The position numbers and the translations under genes were made by a program. Source: DATMER01 sp034667225 (lineage in GTDB: Bacteria > Acidobacteriota > Thermoanaerobaculia > Multivoradales > UBA5704). From it: a DNA stretch of 64,000 nt. Each line of letters begins with the position of its first letter. The stretch's first letter is position 1. This document shows, in pieces, positions 25,518 to 34,683 of this stretch. Location of the stretch: contig JAXDKG010000045.1 of NCBI GenBank assembly GCA_034667225.1, forward strand, positions 1 through 64,000. The letters are read 5' to 3'. The notes under the pieces were generated by a model. The model did not search any database and had not been told where the DNA came from. It was given only the letters and a program-made list of their open reading frames with translations.

Positions 25518-26726
25518 ATCCGCATCGAGGAGCTGAGGGCCGGGCTGGAGGAGCGGGGCTGCAAGGCCCTGCTCGTCCTCGCCCGGTCGTCTCAGGATCC
25601 TGACCTCGCGCCCTTCGTCGGCGACGTTCATCTCGGCGACAGCCAGCTCGTTGTTCCATCCGAGGGCCCGGCCTGCCTCGCCTATCAGACTCCCATGGAG
25701 CGGGAGGAGGCGGCGGCGACCGGCCTCCGTCTCATCACCCCCGAGCACCTGGACATGGCGCGGTGGCAGAACCTGGCCGCCGAGCCCGGCGACGTCATGG
25801 CCTGGGTGGCAGAACGCTCCCTGGAAGCGGCAGGAGTTGCGCCGGGCCGCGTCGCCCTCGCCGGCCACGGCCAGGCCGGGCTCATCCAGGCCGCCACCGC
25901 CGCCCTTGCCCGGAAGGGCTGGACCTGGGTGCCCGGGAATCCGATCGTCCTCGCCGTGCGCAAGAAGAAAACCGCGGCCGAGGTAGCCGCGATCCGTGTT
26001 GCCGCCGAGGGGGTGATGGAGGCGATGCGCCGGGTGGCGGCCCGCTTGGCCGGGGCCGCGGTCCGGGACGGCGAGCTCTGGACGGAAGGGGAGCGGCTGA
26101 CGGTCGCTCGCCTGCGCTCCGAGATCGGGCAGGTCCTCGCCGTCCACGGTCTGGAGCAGCCCAAGGGGAACATCGTCGCACCGGCGGAGGAGGGGGGAGT
26201 GCCCCACTCGGCCGGTACGCAGAAGCGCGTGCTCAGGGCGGGCGAGCCGATCGTGGTGGACATCTACCCGCGGGGTACGATGTTTGCCGACTGCACCCGG
26301 ACGTTCTGTGTAGGTGAGCCTGCTCTGGCCTTGCGCCGCGCCCATGATCTGGTCCTCCAGGCCCTGGAACGGTCGCACCAGCGGGCGAGGCCGGGCGTGC
26401 GCGGCTGGGATCTCCAGGAGGAGGTCTGCGCCTTCTTCGAGTCCGTGGGGTTCCCGACCCCGATCTCCGATCCCACCACGATCCGGGGCTACGTCCACAA
26501 CCTCGGCCACGGGGTGGGCTTCGACCTCCACGAGCAGCCGGTCTTCCGCAAGGTCTCGGGAGCCGAAGGGGTCCTCCGCGAGGGGGATGTCTTCACCCTT
26601 GAGCCCGGGCTCTACGACCCCCAGGAGGGGTATGGTGTGCGCCTGGAAGATCTGGTTCATCTGGGATCGGGGGGGCTCGAGAGTTTGACGCCGCTGCCCT
26701 ACGCGCTAGACCCCCGCGCTTGGTAG
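25518..26726 (+). CDS. M24-family metallopeptidase (Xaa-Pro aminopeptidase-like)
   Basis: About 402 residues. The catalytic pita-bread domain (about 170-400) has all five metal ligands: Asp pair in 'VVDIYPRGTMFADCTRTF', His in 'LGHGVGFDLHEQP', Glu in 'FTLEPGLY' and Glu in 'VRLEDLVHL'. The creatinase-like N-domain begins directly after the trxA stop with 'RIEELRAGLEERGCKALLVL', but no ATG, GTG or TTG precedes it in frame. The first candidate is ATC at 25518, where relatives would have Met. The first normal start, ATG 25695, would remove about 60 conserved-looking residues. Start therefore unresolved. Confidence 0.8.
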   Translation: MRIEELRAGLEERGCKALLVLARSSQDPDLAPFVGDVHLGDSQLVVPSEGPACLAYQTPMEREEAAATGLRLITPEHLDMARWQNLAAEPGDVMAWVAERSLEAAGVAPGRVALAGHGQAGLIQAATAALARKGWTWVPGNPIVLAVRKKKTAAEVAAIRVAAEGVMEAMRRVAARLAGAAVRDGELWTEGERLTVARLRSEIGQVLAVHGLEQPKGNIVAPAEEGGVPHSAGTQKRVLRAGEPIVVDIYPRGTMFADCTRTFCVGEPALALRRAHDLVLQALERSHQRARPGVRGWDLQEEVCAFFESVGFPTPISDPTTIRGYVHNLGHGVGFDLHEQPVFRKVSGAEGVLREGDVFTLEPGLYDPQEGYGVRLEDLVHLGSGGLESLTPLPYALDPRAW

Positions 26727-26727
26727 G

Positions 26728-29214
26728 ATGCCGCCTATGGCGGAAGACATCGCGGCATACGAGAAGCTCGGGGCGTTCTACCTGGGACGGCCCTTCGACC
26801 TGCAGCGCGGGGAGGCATCTACCACCCCGCTCCTCTACGACTCGCGCGACCTGCTGACCCACGCGGTCTGCGTCGGCATGACCGGCAGCGGCAAGACCGG
26901 GCTCCTGATCTCCCTGATCGAGGAAGCCGCGATCGACCGGATCCCCGCGCTGGTCATCGATCCCAAGGGGGACCTGGCCAACCTCCTCCTGACCTTCCCG
27001 GAGCTGCGGCCGGCCGACTTCGCGCCGTGGATCGATGCGGATGCCGCGGCCCGCGCCGGGCTCACGCCGGAGGCGTTCGCGGCCAAGGAAGCCGAGACCT
27101 GGCGCGTCGGGCTCGAACGGTGGGGGCAGAGCGGCGAGCGCATTGCGCGCTTGAAGGAGGCGGCGGACTTCGCCGTCTACACCCCCGGGAGCGAGGCCGG
27201 GCTGCCGGTTTCGATCCTCTCCTCGTTCGAAGCGCCGCCGCCCGAGATCCTGGAGGACGGCGACCTCCTGCGCGAGCGGGTCACGACCCTCGTGGCGAGC
27301 CTGCTCTCGCTGCTGGAGATCGACTCCGATCCGATCCGCGGGCGGGAGTCGATCCTCCTTGCCACGATCTTCGACGCGGCCTGGCGGCAGGGGAGGGGGC
27401 TCGACCTGGCGGCGCTCATTCAGCAGATCCAGAAGCCGCCGGTGGAGCGGGTCGGGGTCATGGACCTGGAATCGTTCTATCCCGCCAAGGAGCGCTTCGA
27501 GCTGGCCATGGCGGTCAACAACCTGCTCGGCTCGCCCGGCTTCGGCGCCTGGCTCCATGGCGAGCCGCTGGACATCGACAGGCTGCTCTACACCCCATCT
27601 GGCAAGCCGCGGGTCTCGATCTTCTCGATCGCCCACCTCTCGGACCGCGAGCGCATGTTCTTCGTCTCCCTGCTGCTCAACCAGACGCTCGGCTGGGCGC
27701 GCAGCCGTCCGGGCACGAGCAGCCTGCGGGCGCTCCTCTGCATGGACGAGGTCTTCGGCTACATGCCGCCGGTCGCGGAGCCGCCGTCGAAGAGGCCGCT
27801 CCTGACCCTCCTCAAGCAGGCGCGCGCGTTCGGCCTCGGCCTCGTGCTCGCCACCCAGAACCCGGTGGACATCGACTACAAGGGGCTCGGCAACGTCGGC
27901 ACCTGGTTCCTCGGCCGCCTGCAGACCGAGCGCGACAAGCAGCGCCTCCTCGATGGATTGGAAGGAGCCGCGGCAGGCGGCACCTTCGACCGCAAGCGGA
28001 TCGAGGAGACCCTCTCGGCGCTCGGCAACCGGGTCTTCTTCCTGCACGACGTGCATGAGGATGCGCCGGCCGTGTTCCAGACGCGCTGGGCCATGTCCTA
28101 CCTGCGCGGTCCGCTCACCCGGCCCGAGCTCAAGCGTCTGATGGACCCGCGCAAGCAGGCGCCGCCGGCCGGCCGCGTCACCTCTCAGGGTCCCACCGCG
28201 GGCGTGACTCCGCAGGCCGCGGCAGCGTCCACAGCTCCGGCGGCGGCGGCAGTCGCGCCCGCCGCGCCGCGCCCTTCGGACGGGCAGGCCGACCTGCCGC
28301 CTGTGCTCCCGCCGGATATCTCGCAGAGCTTCCTGCCAGTCCGCACCCGGCCGGACGGCGTCGTCTACGAGCCCCATCTCTACGCCGCCGCGACCGTTCA
28401 CTACGTGGAGCCGAAGACGGGGATCGACCACGCCGAGGAATTCTCCCTGCTGGCGCCGCTCGCCGGGGCAGGGGATGTGGACTGGTACGCGGCCGAGCCG
28501 GTCGAGGTGGAGAAGGAATCGCTGGAGCCGGAGCCGGTCCCCGGAGCGCGTTTCTGCCCGCTGCCCGCCCCGGCGGCGCGGGCGCGCAGCTACGAGGGCT
28601 GGCGCAAGGGTTTGGAGGACTCCCTCTACCGTACGCGGCGGCTGGAAGTCTTCCGCAGCGCCAACTTCGGAGCGCTGTCGCAGCCCGGCGAGACCGAGCG
28701 CGACTTCCGCATCCGGCTGGGCGATGTTGCACGGGAGCGGCGGGACGCCCAGGTCGATGCGCTGCGCCGCAAGCACGGTCCCAAGGTGGCGCAACTGGAG
28801 GAGCGCCTCCGCCGCGCCGAGCAGGCGAGGGAGAAGCAGGAGGCCCAGGCGTCGAGCCAGACCTGGAGCACCGTCATTTCAGCCGGTACCGCGGTCATGG
28901 GAGCGCTCTTCGGCCGCAAGACCATGAGCTACGGCAACATGAGCCGGGCGGGCAGCGCCATGCGCGGCGTGAGCCGGACCATGCAGGAGCGCAAGGACGT
29001 GGCGCACGCCGAGGAGACGATCGAGTCGCTGAAGAAGACGCTCGCGGACCTCAACGTCGAGCTGGAAGCCGAGATCGAGCGCCTGGAGCAGCGTCTGGAC
29101 CCCGAGGCCGAGGAGCTGGAGGTCCTGGGCCTGAAGCCCCGGCGCCAGGACATCGAGGTGCGGGCCCTCACCCTCGCCTGGGCGCCGAAGCGGGAGGGGG
29201 AGGCGGTCTGGTAG
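26728..29214 (+). CDS. HerA/FtsK-like ATPase (DUF87-type) with C-terminal coiled coil
   Basis: 828 residues. Walker A 'GMTGSGKTG' (residues 50-58), 'ALVIDPKGDLANLL' after it, and Walker B 'RALLCMDEVFGYMPP' (about 337-350), followed by 'LVLATQNPVDIDYKG', all as in HerA-like DUF87 ATPases. An Ala/Pro-rich linker at about 475-520 leads to a C-terminal region with coiled coils ('KVAQLEERLRRAEQAREKQE') around a Gly/Ser/Met segment. Probably a cytosolic DNA- or protein-translocating hexamer; role unknown. An alternative ATG lies at 26737 with a better placed AGGA. Confidence 0.85.
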   Translation: MPPMAEDIAAYEKLGAFYLGRPFDLQRGEASTTPLLYDSRDLLTHAVCVGMTGSGKTGLLISLIEEAAIDRIPALVIDPKGDLANLLLTFPELRPADFAPWIDADAAARAGLTPEAFAAKEAETWRVGLERWGQSGERIARLKEAADFAVYTPGSEAGLPVSILSSFEAPPPEILEDGDLLRERVTTLVASLLSLLEIDSDPIRGRESILLATIFDAAWRQGRGLDLAALIQQIQKPPVERVGVMDLESFYPAKERFELAMAVNNLLGSPGFGAWLHGEPLDIDRLLYTPSGKPRVSIFSIAHLSDRERMFFVSLLLNQTLGWARSRPGTSSLRALLCMDEVFGYMPPVAEPPSKRPLLTLLKQARAFGLGLVLATQNPVDIDYKGLGNVGTWFLGRLQTERDKQRLLDGLEGAAAGGTFDRKRIEETLSALGNRVFFLHDVHEDAPAVFQTRWAMSYLRGPLTRPELKRLMDPRKQAPPAGRVTSQGPTAGVTPQAAAASTAPAAAAVAPAAPRPSDGQADLPPVLPPDISQSFLPVRTRPDGVVYEPHLYAAATVHYVEPKTGIDHAEEFSLLAPLAGAGDVDWYAAEPVEVEKESLEPEPVPGARFCPLPAPAARARSYEGWRKGLEDSLYRTRRLEVFRSANFGALSQPGETERDFRIRLGDVARERRDAQVDALRRKHGPKVAQLEERLRRAEQAREKQEAQASSQTWSTVISAGTAVMGALFGRKTMSYGNMSRAGSAMRGVSRTMQERKDVAHAEETIESLKKTLADLNVELEAEIERLEQRLDPEAEELEVLGLKPRRQDIEVRALTLAWAPKREGEAVW

Positions 29215-29230
29215 CTCTCCTCGCGGCAAA

Positions 29231-29353
29231 GCCTGGGGTTGAAACCCCAGGCTAGAAAGGTACAGCCCCTGCCCGGGGCTGGCTTACGCAAAAGCCGGCA
29301 ACTCGCCCCCGGAGGGGGAGATACTCTTCTAGCCTGGGGTTTCAACTCCAGGC
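29231..29353. repeat. Pair of REP-like palindromes in opposite orientation
   Basis: Two copies of GCCTGGGGTT-N-AACYCCAGGC (29231-29252 and 29332-29353) are each palindromic and extend into a shared flank (CTAGAA) in mirror orientation. A further GGGGCTG/CAGCCCC hairpin lies between them. The 266-bp gap between two genes holds nothing else coding. Similar REP-like palindromes are scattered in many genomes; copy number here is unknown. Confidence 0.7.
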
Positions 29354-29480
29354 GGGCTGCGGGCTCGGCCTCCTTGGCTGCCGGTCTGGCGACACGCTGG
29401 AAGGCCAACGCCCCGCCCTGCGTTATCCTAGTCACACGGATGGCCGCACAACCCGCCACCCGCTGACGAAAGGAGCCGCG

Positions 29481-30050
29481 ATGGAGACTCTCCTCAGCAT
29501 ACTGCTCGGCCTCGGCCTGGCCGCGGCCTGTGGTTTCCGGGTTTTTGTGCCCCTCCTCGTCATGAGCATCGCCTCTCGTGCCGGAGCCGGCTATCTGGAT
29601 CTCGGCGATGGCTTCGCCTGGATCGGCTCGACCGCGGCCCTGGTCACCTTCTCGATCGCGACCACGCTGGAGATCGCCGGCTACTACATCCCCTGGGTGG
29701 ACAACCTGCTCGACGCCATCGCCACGCCGACCGCGATCGTCGCCGGCATGGTGGTGACGGCCTCGGCGGTCACCGATGTGGACCCGTTCCTGCGCTGGAC
29801 GCTCGCCATCCTGGGCGGCGGCGGCACGGCGGCGGCCTTCCAGGGCATCACGGCTACCGCGCGCTCGGTCTCGTCCTTCACGACGGGGGGCCTCGGCAAC
29901 CCGGTGATCGCCACGTTGGAAGCGGGCGGCTCGGTCCTGCTGTCGGTGCTCGCGATCGTGGTGCCGGTCGTGGCGATGCTGCTCGTCGTGGGCCTGCTCT
30001 ACTTCGGGGTGAAGAGGCTGCTCTTCCGGCGTCCTGCACGGGCTGTCTGA
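29481..30050 (+). CDS. DUF4126 membrane protein
   Basis: 189 residues, five to six hydrophobic segments, start set by AAAGGAG. The N-terminal 'LLSILLGLGLAAACGFRVFV' and 'EIAGYYIPWVDNLLDAIATP' are characteristic of the DUF4126 family, small inner-membrane proteins of unknown function. Followed 11 bp later by a TPR lipoprotein gene, probably in one operon. Confidence 0.85.
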   Translation: METLLSILLGLGLAAACGFRVFVPLLVMSIASRAGAGYLDLGDGFAWIGSTAALVTFSIATTLEIAGYYIPWVDNLLDAIATPTAIVAGMVVTASAVTDVDPFLRWTLAILGGGGTAAAFQGITATARSVSSFTTGGLGNPVIATLEAGGSVLLSVLAIVVPVVAMLLVVGLLYFGVKRLLFRRPARAV

Positions 30051-30060
30051 GGAGCCGCCC

Positions 30061-31167
30061 ATGCTGACCCGCCGTCTCTCGCTCCTTACCGCAGCATTGC
30101 TGGCTGCCGGATGCACCTCGTCGGGCGTGGCGAACCTGGATTCCGGCGATGTCGTCCGCGAGCTGCGCAACCGCGGGCTCGAGCCCTCCGGCGTCGTCAT
30201 TCCCTACGAGATCAACGAAGAGATGCGGGCCTGGGCGCACCGCCTGGTGCCCGAGGAGACGGCGCCGGAGAAGCGCCTGGAGACCCTGCTCGCCGGCCTG
30301 GTCGATCCCGACAAGCTCAAGGTGGTGTACGAGCCTCGCCACACCGCCACGGCGCAGGAGGTCTTCGAGACCCGGCGCGCCAACTGCCTGGCCTTCACCA
30401 GCCTTTTCGTAGGCATGGCCCGGGAGATCGGCGTGCCCGCCTTCTACCTGGACGTGGACGATGTCGAGAGGTTCGAGAAGGAGGGGGACCTCGTGGTCGT
30501 CTCCGGGCACGTGAGTGCCGGCTACGGCACGAGCTCCGAGCTCAAGATCCTCGACTTCTCGGCCGCGCCGGAGCCCGGCTACAAACATGTGCACCGGATC
30601 TCCGACATGACCGCCATCGCCCTCTTCCACTCCAACCGCGGCGGCGAGCTGCTGCGGACCGGCAAGCAGGACGAGGCTCTGCCGTGGCTGCAGAAGGCGG
30701 TGACGATCGATCCCGAGCTGCCCGGCGCCTGGATCAACTACGGCGTGGCTCTGCGCCGGAGCGGCGACCTCACCCGGGCGGAGGAGGCCTATCGGAGGGC
30801 TCTCGAGATCGATCCCCTGGCGGTCTCGGCCTATCAGAACCTGGCGGCGCTCCTGCGCCACCAGGGCAAGCCGCAGGAGGCCGAGGACCTGCTGGCGCTG
30901 TCCGGCACGCTGGGCAGCCGCAACCCGTTCATCTATCTCGCCCTGGGGGATCTGAGCCTCGCCCATGGCCGCATCGACGAGGCGCGGCGCTTCTACAAGC
31001 GGGCCATGCGCCTCTACCGCGATAACGCCGAGCCGTACGCCGCCATGGGCATCGCGGCTCTCGCGTCGGGAGATGCCGGGGAGGCCCACCGGTGGATGCG
31101 CAAGGCGGTCGCCATCGACCAGGAGAACCAGCGGGTCAAGGTGCTTGTCGCCCGGCTTGGCGGATGA
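30061..31167 (+). CDS. Lipoprotein with transglutaminase-like and TPR domains
   Basis: 368 residues. Lipobox 'LLAAGC' after a short signal. Residues about 95-190 resemble a transglutaminase-like core: 'RRANCLAFTSLFVGMAREIG' with a candidate Cys, then 'VVSGHVSAGYG' with His and 'KILDFSA' with Asp. Residues about 195-365 are four or five TPR repeats ('GAWINYGVALRRSGDLTRAE', 'YQNLAALLRHQGKPQEAEDL'). Periplasmic or outer-membrane anchored. Stop overlaps the hyuA start (ATGA). Confidence 0.82.
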   Translation: MLTRRLSLLTAALLAAGCTSSGVANLDSGDVVRELRNRGLEPSGVVIPYEINEEMRAWAHRLVPEETAPEKRLETLLAGLVDPDKLKVVYEPRHTATAQEVFETRRANCLAFTSLFVGMAREIGVPAFYLDVDDVERFEKEGDLVVVSGHVSAGYGTSSELKILDFSAAPEPGYKHVHRISDMTAIALFHSNRGGELLRTGKQDEALPWLQKAVTIDPELPGAWINYGVALRRSGDLTRAEEAYRRALEIDPLAVSAYQNLAALLRHQGKPQEAEDLLALSGTLGSRNPFIYLALGDLSLAHGRIDEARRFYKRAMRLYRDNAEPYAAMGIAALASGDAGEAHRWMRKAVAIDQENQRVKVLVARLGG

Positions 31168-33314
31168 CGGCCTGGCGGATCTGGATCGACACCGGTGGCA
31201 CCTTCACCGACTGCCTGGCCGTCGATCCCGGAGGGCGCCTGCATCGCGCCAAGGTGCTCTCGACGAGCGCTCTGCGCGGCCGGGTCACCGAACGGCTCGG
31301 GCCGGCCACGCTGCGCATCGAAGCGGGTTGGAGCGTGCCCGACGGCTTCCTCCGCGGTTTCAAGCTGAGGCTCCTTCACGAGGAAACTGCGCGCAAGGTA
31401 ACCGCACAGACCGGCATGGTCCTGGAGCTGGACGGCCCGGTTGAAGATGAAGGTGCCTTCGAGCTGCGCTCGCCCGAAGAGGCTCCGATCCTGGCCGCCC
31501 GGCTCGTCACCGGCACGCCCCTGGACCAGCCGTTGCCGGAGATCGCCATGCGGCTCGCCACCACGCGGGGCACCAACGCCCTGCTGGAGCGGAAGGGGTC
31601 GCCCACGGCGCTCTTCATCACCCGCGGCTTCGCCGACCTCCTGCTCATCGGCACCCAGCAGCGCCCCGACCTCTTCGCCCTTAACATCGAGAAGCCCCAG
31701 CCGCTCTACCAGGTGGTCGTCGAGGTGGAGGAGCGCCTGGCCGCGAACGGTGCCGTGCTCACCCCCCTGGAGGTCGAGGGGTTGGGGGAGAGGATCGGAG
31801 ACCTGCACCGCGCTGGCATCCGGTCGGCCGCGGTCGCCCTGATGCACTCCTACCGCAACCCGATCCATGAGGAGGCGGTGGGGGAGCTGCTGCGCGAGGC
31901 TGGCTTCCGCCACGTCTCCCTTTCCTCGTGTCTGGCGCCGCTGATCAAGCTGCTGCCGAGGGCGGAGACCGCGGTCGTGGACGCCTATCTCTCGCCGATC
32001 CTGGAGGGTTATCTCAACCGCGTCGGCAAGGCGCTGTCACGAGGGACTCTCCATGTCATGACCAGCGCGGGCGGCCTGGTGCGCGCCGGCTCCTTCCATG
32101 CCAAGGACAGCCTGCTCTCCGGGCCTGCCGGCGGGGTGGTGGGGGCCGCGCTCTCGGGCCGGCGTTCCGGCTTCTCCCGGATCATCGCCTTCGACATGGG
32201 CGGCACGAGCACGGACGTGGCGCGCTACGACGGCGACTTCGAGTACCTCTTCGAGCACCGCGTGGGCGACGCCCACTTGGTGGCCCCGGCCCTGGCGGTC
32301 GAGAGCGTGGCGGCCGGGGGCGGATCGATCTGCGGCTTCGACGGCGGGCAGCTCCATGTGGGACCGGAGAGCGCCGGCGCCTGGCCTGGCCCTGCCTGCT
32401 ACGGAGCTGGCGGTCCGCTCACCCTGACGGACGTCAATCTCCTCCTCGGCCGGCTCGATCCGGACCGCTTCGAGATCCCCCTGGACACAGGAGCGTCGGA
32501 ACGCGCCCTGGAAGGGCTGGGAGAGGAGAGGGAGGCCTTGCTGGAGGGTTTCCTGGAGATCGCGAACGAGCGCATGGCCGAGGCGATCCGGAGCATCTCG
32601 CTGCGCCGGGGCTACGACCCGGCCGAGTACGCCCTGGTCGCGTTCGGAGGCGCCGGAGCCCAGCACGCCTGCGCGCTCGCGGAGCTGCTGGGGATTGGGC
32701 ACGTGGTCGTACCCAGGGATGCCGGCCTCCTCTCCGCCCTGGGCTTGGGCGCGGCCGTGGTCGAGCGTTTTGCCCATCGTCAGATCCTGGAGCCGCTGGC
32801 CAGCGTGGCGGACCGGCTCTCCGGCTGGTTGGACGAGCTGGGCCGCGAGGCCGCGGAAGCGGTTGCGGCGGAAGGTAGCCCTGGCGTAGTGAGGCGGCGC
32901 ATCGTGAATCTCCGGTTCGTGGGTCAGGACGAGGCCCTGCCCATAGAAAGCGAGCCCTTCGAGGAAGCCTTCGCCATCGCCTATCGGGAGATCTACGGTT
33001 ACGCCCCGGAGGGCAGGGCCATCGAAGTGGAGTCGATCCGGGCCGTGGCGTCCTCTGCGGAGGAAGAGATGTCAGCGGAGGCTGTAGAGGCGCAGCCTGG
33101 GATATCGCGGACGCGCCGGTGCTGGATGTCGGGCTCCTGGAGCGAGGTCCCTGTCTACGCCCGCGCTCAGCTCGCCCCAGGGGAGACTTTCCCGGGACCG
33201 GCGTTGATCTTCGAGAGCCACAGTGCGACCGTGATGCCGGGCGGATGGCAGGGGAGGGTGGACGGGGCCGGCAATCTGGTGCTCTCGTTCTCCGGCGGTA
33301 TAGATTCCCCTTGA
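31164..33314 (+). CDS. Hydantoinase/oxoprolinase A-subunit protein
   Basis: 716 residues. ATG at 31164 overlaps the previous stop. ASKHA-fold ATPase: 'IWIDTGGTFTDCLAV' (phosphate 1), 'TRGTNALLERKG', 'HVMTSAGGLVRAG', 'IAFDMGGTSTDVARYDG' (phosphate 2) and 'LVAFGGAGAQHACALAE'. This is HyuA, the ATP-dependent half of hydantoinase or 5-oxoprolinase enzymes. Its B partner is not adjacent but lies 5.9 kb downstream at 39247 on the same strand. In many related bacteria the two halves are adjacent or fused. Confidence 0.92.
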   Translation: MTAWRIWIDTGGTFTDCLAVDPGGRLHRAKVLSTSALRGRVTERLGPATLRIEAGWSVPDGFLRGFKLRLLHEETARKVTAQTGMVLELDGPVEDEGAFELRSPEEAPILAARLVTGTPLDQPLPEIAMRLATTRGTNALLERKGSPTALFITRGFADLLLIGTQQRPDLFALNIEKPQPLYQVVVEVEERLAANGAVLTPLEVEGLGERIGDLHRAGIRSAAVALMHSYRNPIHEEAVGELLREAGFRHVSLSSCLAPLIKLLPRAETAVVDAYLSPILEGYLNRVGKALSRGTLHVMTSAGGLVRAGSFHAKDSLLSGPAGGVVGAALSGRRSGFSRIIAFDMGGTSTDVARYDGDFEYLFEHRVGDAHLVAPALAVESVAAGGGSICGFDGGQLHVGPESAGAWPGPACYGAGGPLTLTDVNLLLGRLDPDRFEIPLDTGASERALEGLGEEREALLEGFLEIANERMAEAIRSISLRRGYDPAEYALVAFGGAGAQHACALAELLGIGHVVVPRDAGLLSALGLGAAVVERFAHRQILEPLASVADRLSGWLDELGREAAEAVAAEGSPGVVRRRIVNLRFVGQDEALPIESEPFEEAFAIAYREIYGYAPEGRAIEVESIRAVASSAEEEMSAEAVEAQPGISRTRRCWMSGSWSEVPVYARAQLAPGETFPGPALIFESHSATVMPGGWQGRVDGAGNLVLSFSGGIDSP

Positions 33315-33316
33315 CC

Positions 33317-33778
33317 ATGGATCCGATCGCAAGGCTCCGCCGGCTCCGGCTCGTCTGCAAAGTCCTCGCTGGCTTCGTGCTCGCCTATGGGATCACGGGC
33401 TGGTTCCTGGTCGAGGGCTTTCGGCTCCGTCCCTTCGGAAAGGTGCCTGTGGCGCTGCCGCTCTCCATGACCTTCCTGGCGGCGGTGCTGATCCTCCTGG
33501 CCTCCCGTCTCCGTACGGCGCTCCTCCGGAGCGGTCTGCCGTCGAACCGCATGATCCCTACCGACCTGGGCAACCTACTGTCCGCCTACCAGAGGGCGAC
33601 TCTGGTGAGCTTCGCGGTCCTCGAGCTAGCCGCGCTGATGGGCCTCCTGGTGGCCCTGCTCTCAGGCTCCTCTTTCTACGGGGTGGTGCTCTGCGTGGCC
33701 AGTTTTCTCTCGATGCTCTTGCGCTGGCCCAAGGCCAACGAGGTCGACCGCTTGGCCCGCGGGCGGGTGTCGCCCTGA
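33317..33778 (+). CDS. Small four-helix membrane protein
   Basis: 153 residues with four hydrophobic segments (about 12-34, 45-65, 92-115, 120-140). Starts 2 bp after the hyuA stop, so probably co-transcribed. No motif or family recognised. Confidence 0.7.
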   Translation: MDPIARLRRLRLVCKVLAGFVLAYGITGWFLVEGFRLRPFGKVPVALPLSMTFLAAVLILLASRLRTALLRSGLPSNRMIPTDLGNLLSAYQRATLVSFAVLELAALMGLLVALLSGSSFYGVVLCVASFLSMLLRWPKANEVDRLARGRVSP

Positions 33779-33779
33779 C

Positions 33780-34229
33780 CTACCAGCTTTCCGCAGGCAG
33801 CCCGAAGTAGAAGTCGTTCGCCTGGGGATCGAGGGCGAAACGGATGGAGTCTAGGAGACCGGAGTAGCCTAGAAACGTGAGGCCGCTCGGCCAGTCTTCA
33901 GAGATGAGAAAGGTGCCTGTCATGAGCAGATGATCCCCTTCATCCGCATGGAAGCTGAAGGGAACCCTGACGAGACAGCCGTACATGAGCCCAAGGGGAG
34001 TGAGCATCTTGGCCGGATCTCCATCGCTCAGGGAGAGTCCAATCCGCTCGGCCAGGTCGGGTGCCATGACGGACCATGCAGCCCCGGTATCCAGCTGGGC
34101 ATATACCTCGATCCCCCGCTCAAACTCTACTCGAACGTAGACCTTGGCTGTTGGATCTGGGGTCGCCGGTCTGTGATCCGCAAACCTGGACCGACCGCTG
34201 GTGAAACGGACAAGGCCTAGTCGGAGCAA
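33780..34229 (-). CDS. Retropepsin-like aspartic protease domain protein
   Basis: 149 residues, cytosolic. 'EVYAQLDTGAAWSVMAPDLA' is the D-T/S-G active-site loop of single-domain retropepsin-like proteases, and 'TFLGYSGLLDSIRFALDP' is the typical C-terminal strand of the bacterial versions. Dimerises to form the active site in known relatives. Start uncertain (TTG at 34229). It lies 7 bp behind the DUF5678-like gene, a two-gene module. Confidence 0.75.
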   Translation of the reverse strand: MLRLGLVRFTSGRSRFADHRPATPDPTAKVYVRVEFERGIEVYAQLDTGAAWSVMAPDLAERIGLSLSDGDPAKMLTPLGLMYGCLVRVPFSFHADEGDHLLMTGTFLISEDWPSGLTFLGYSGLLDSIRFALDPQANDFYFGLPAESW

Positions 34230-34236
34230 GGGAGAG

Positions 34237-34623
34237 TCAGTCAGGGATGCGGTGGAACAGTGGGTTACGCTCGAGTGGCCGCTCTTCGAGCTGAGCGAAC
34301 AGATCCTCTAGGTGATCGGCATAACCGACCAGCTTGTCACCCAGAACGGCGACCCATTGACCCCGGTAAGCAGGACCGTATGTGTCAAGCCAGCGCAATT
34401 CCGCATCACGGTTGAGGCCATTGGAAGGCTTGTATCCATTGAACTTCGCCGGCCCAAGCAATTCTTTCCAGCGCGCCAGGGCCGGATCCCCAGGGAACTG
34501 CCGGAGAGCCTCCTGTAGCACCTTGCGGGCGCCACCGACCCGATCAGTTCCGGCAAGCTCCCGGATCCGGGCCACGTAGGATTCTGCCGTCTCTTCGTAA
34601 GGAACTTTCATTGGTTCAGCCAT
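34237..34623 (-). CDS. DUF5678-like small protein, partner of retropepsin gene
   Basis: 128 residues, start preceded by GAGGAC. N-terminal helical region, then 'YRGQWVAVLGDKLVGYADHL', which resembles the DUF5678 core (aromatic, K/RGxWVAL-x-G). Function unknown; genes of this type often precede small retropepsin-like proteases, as here. Confidence 0.6.
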   Translation of the reverse strand: MAEPMKVPYEETAESYVARIRELAGTDRVGGARKVLQEALRQFPGDPALARWKELLGPAKFNGYKPSNGLNRDAELRWLDTYGPAYRGQWVAVLGDKLVGYADHLEDLFAQLEERPLERNPLFHRIPD

Positions 34624-34683
34624 GCCGTCCTCGCTCCCTCCGTCGCCGGTCCATGATACATCAGGACGCGTGAGGGAGGAAAG

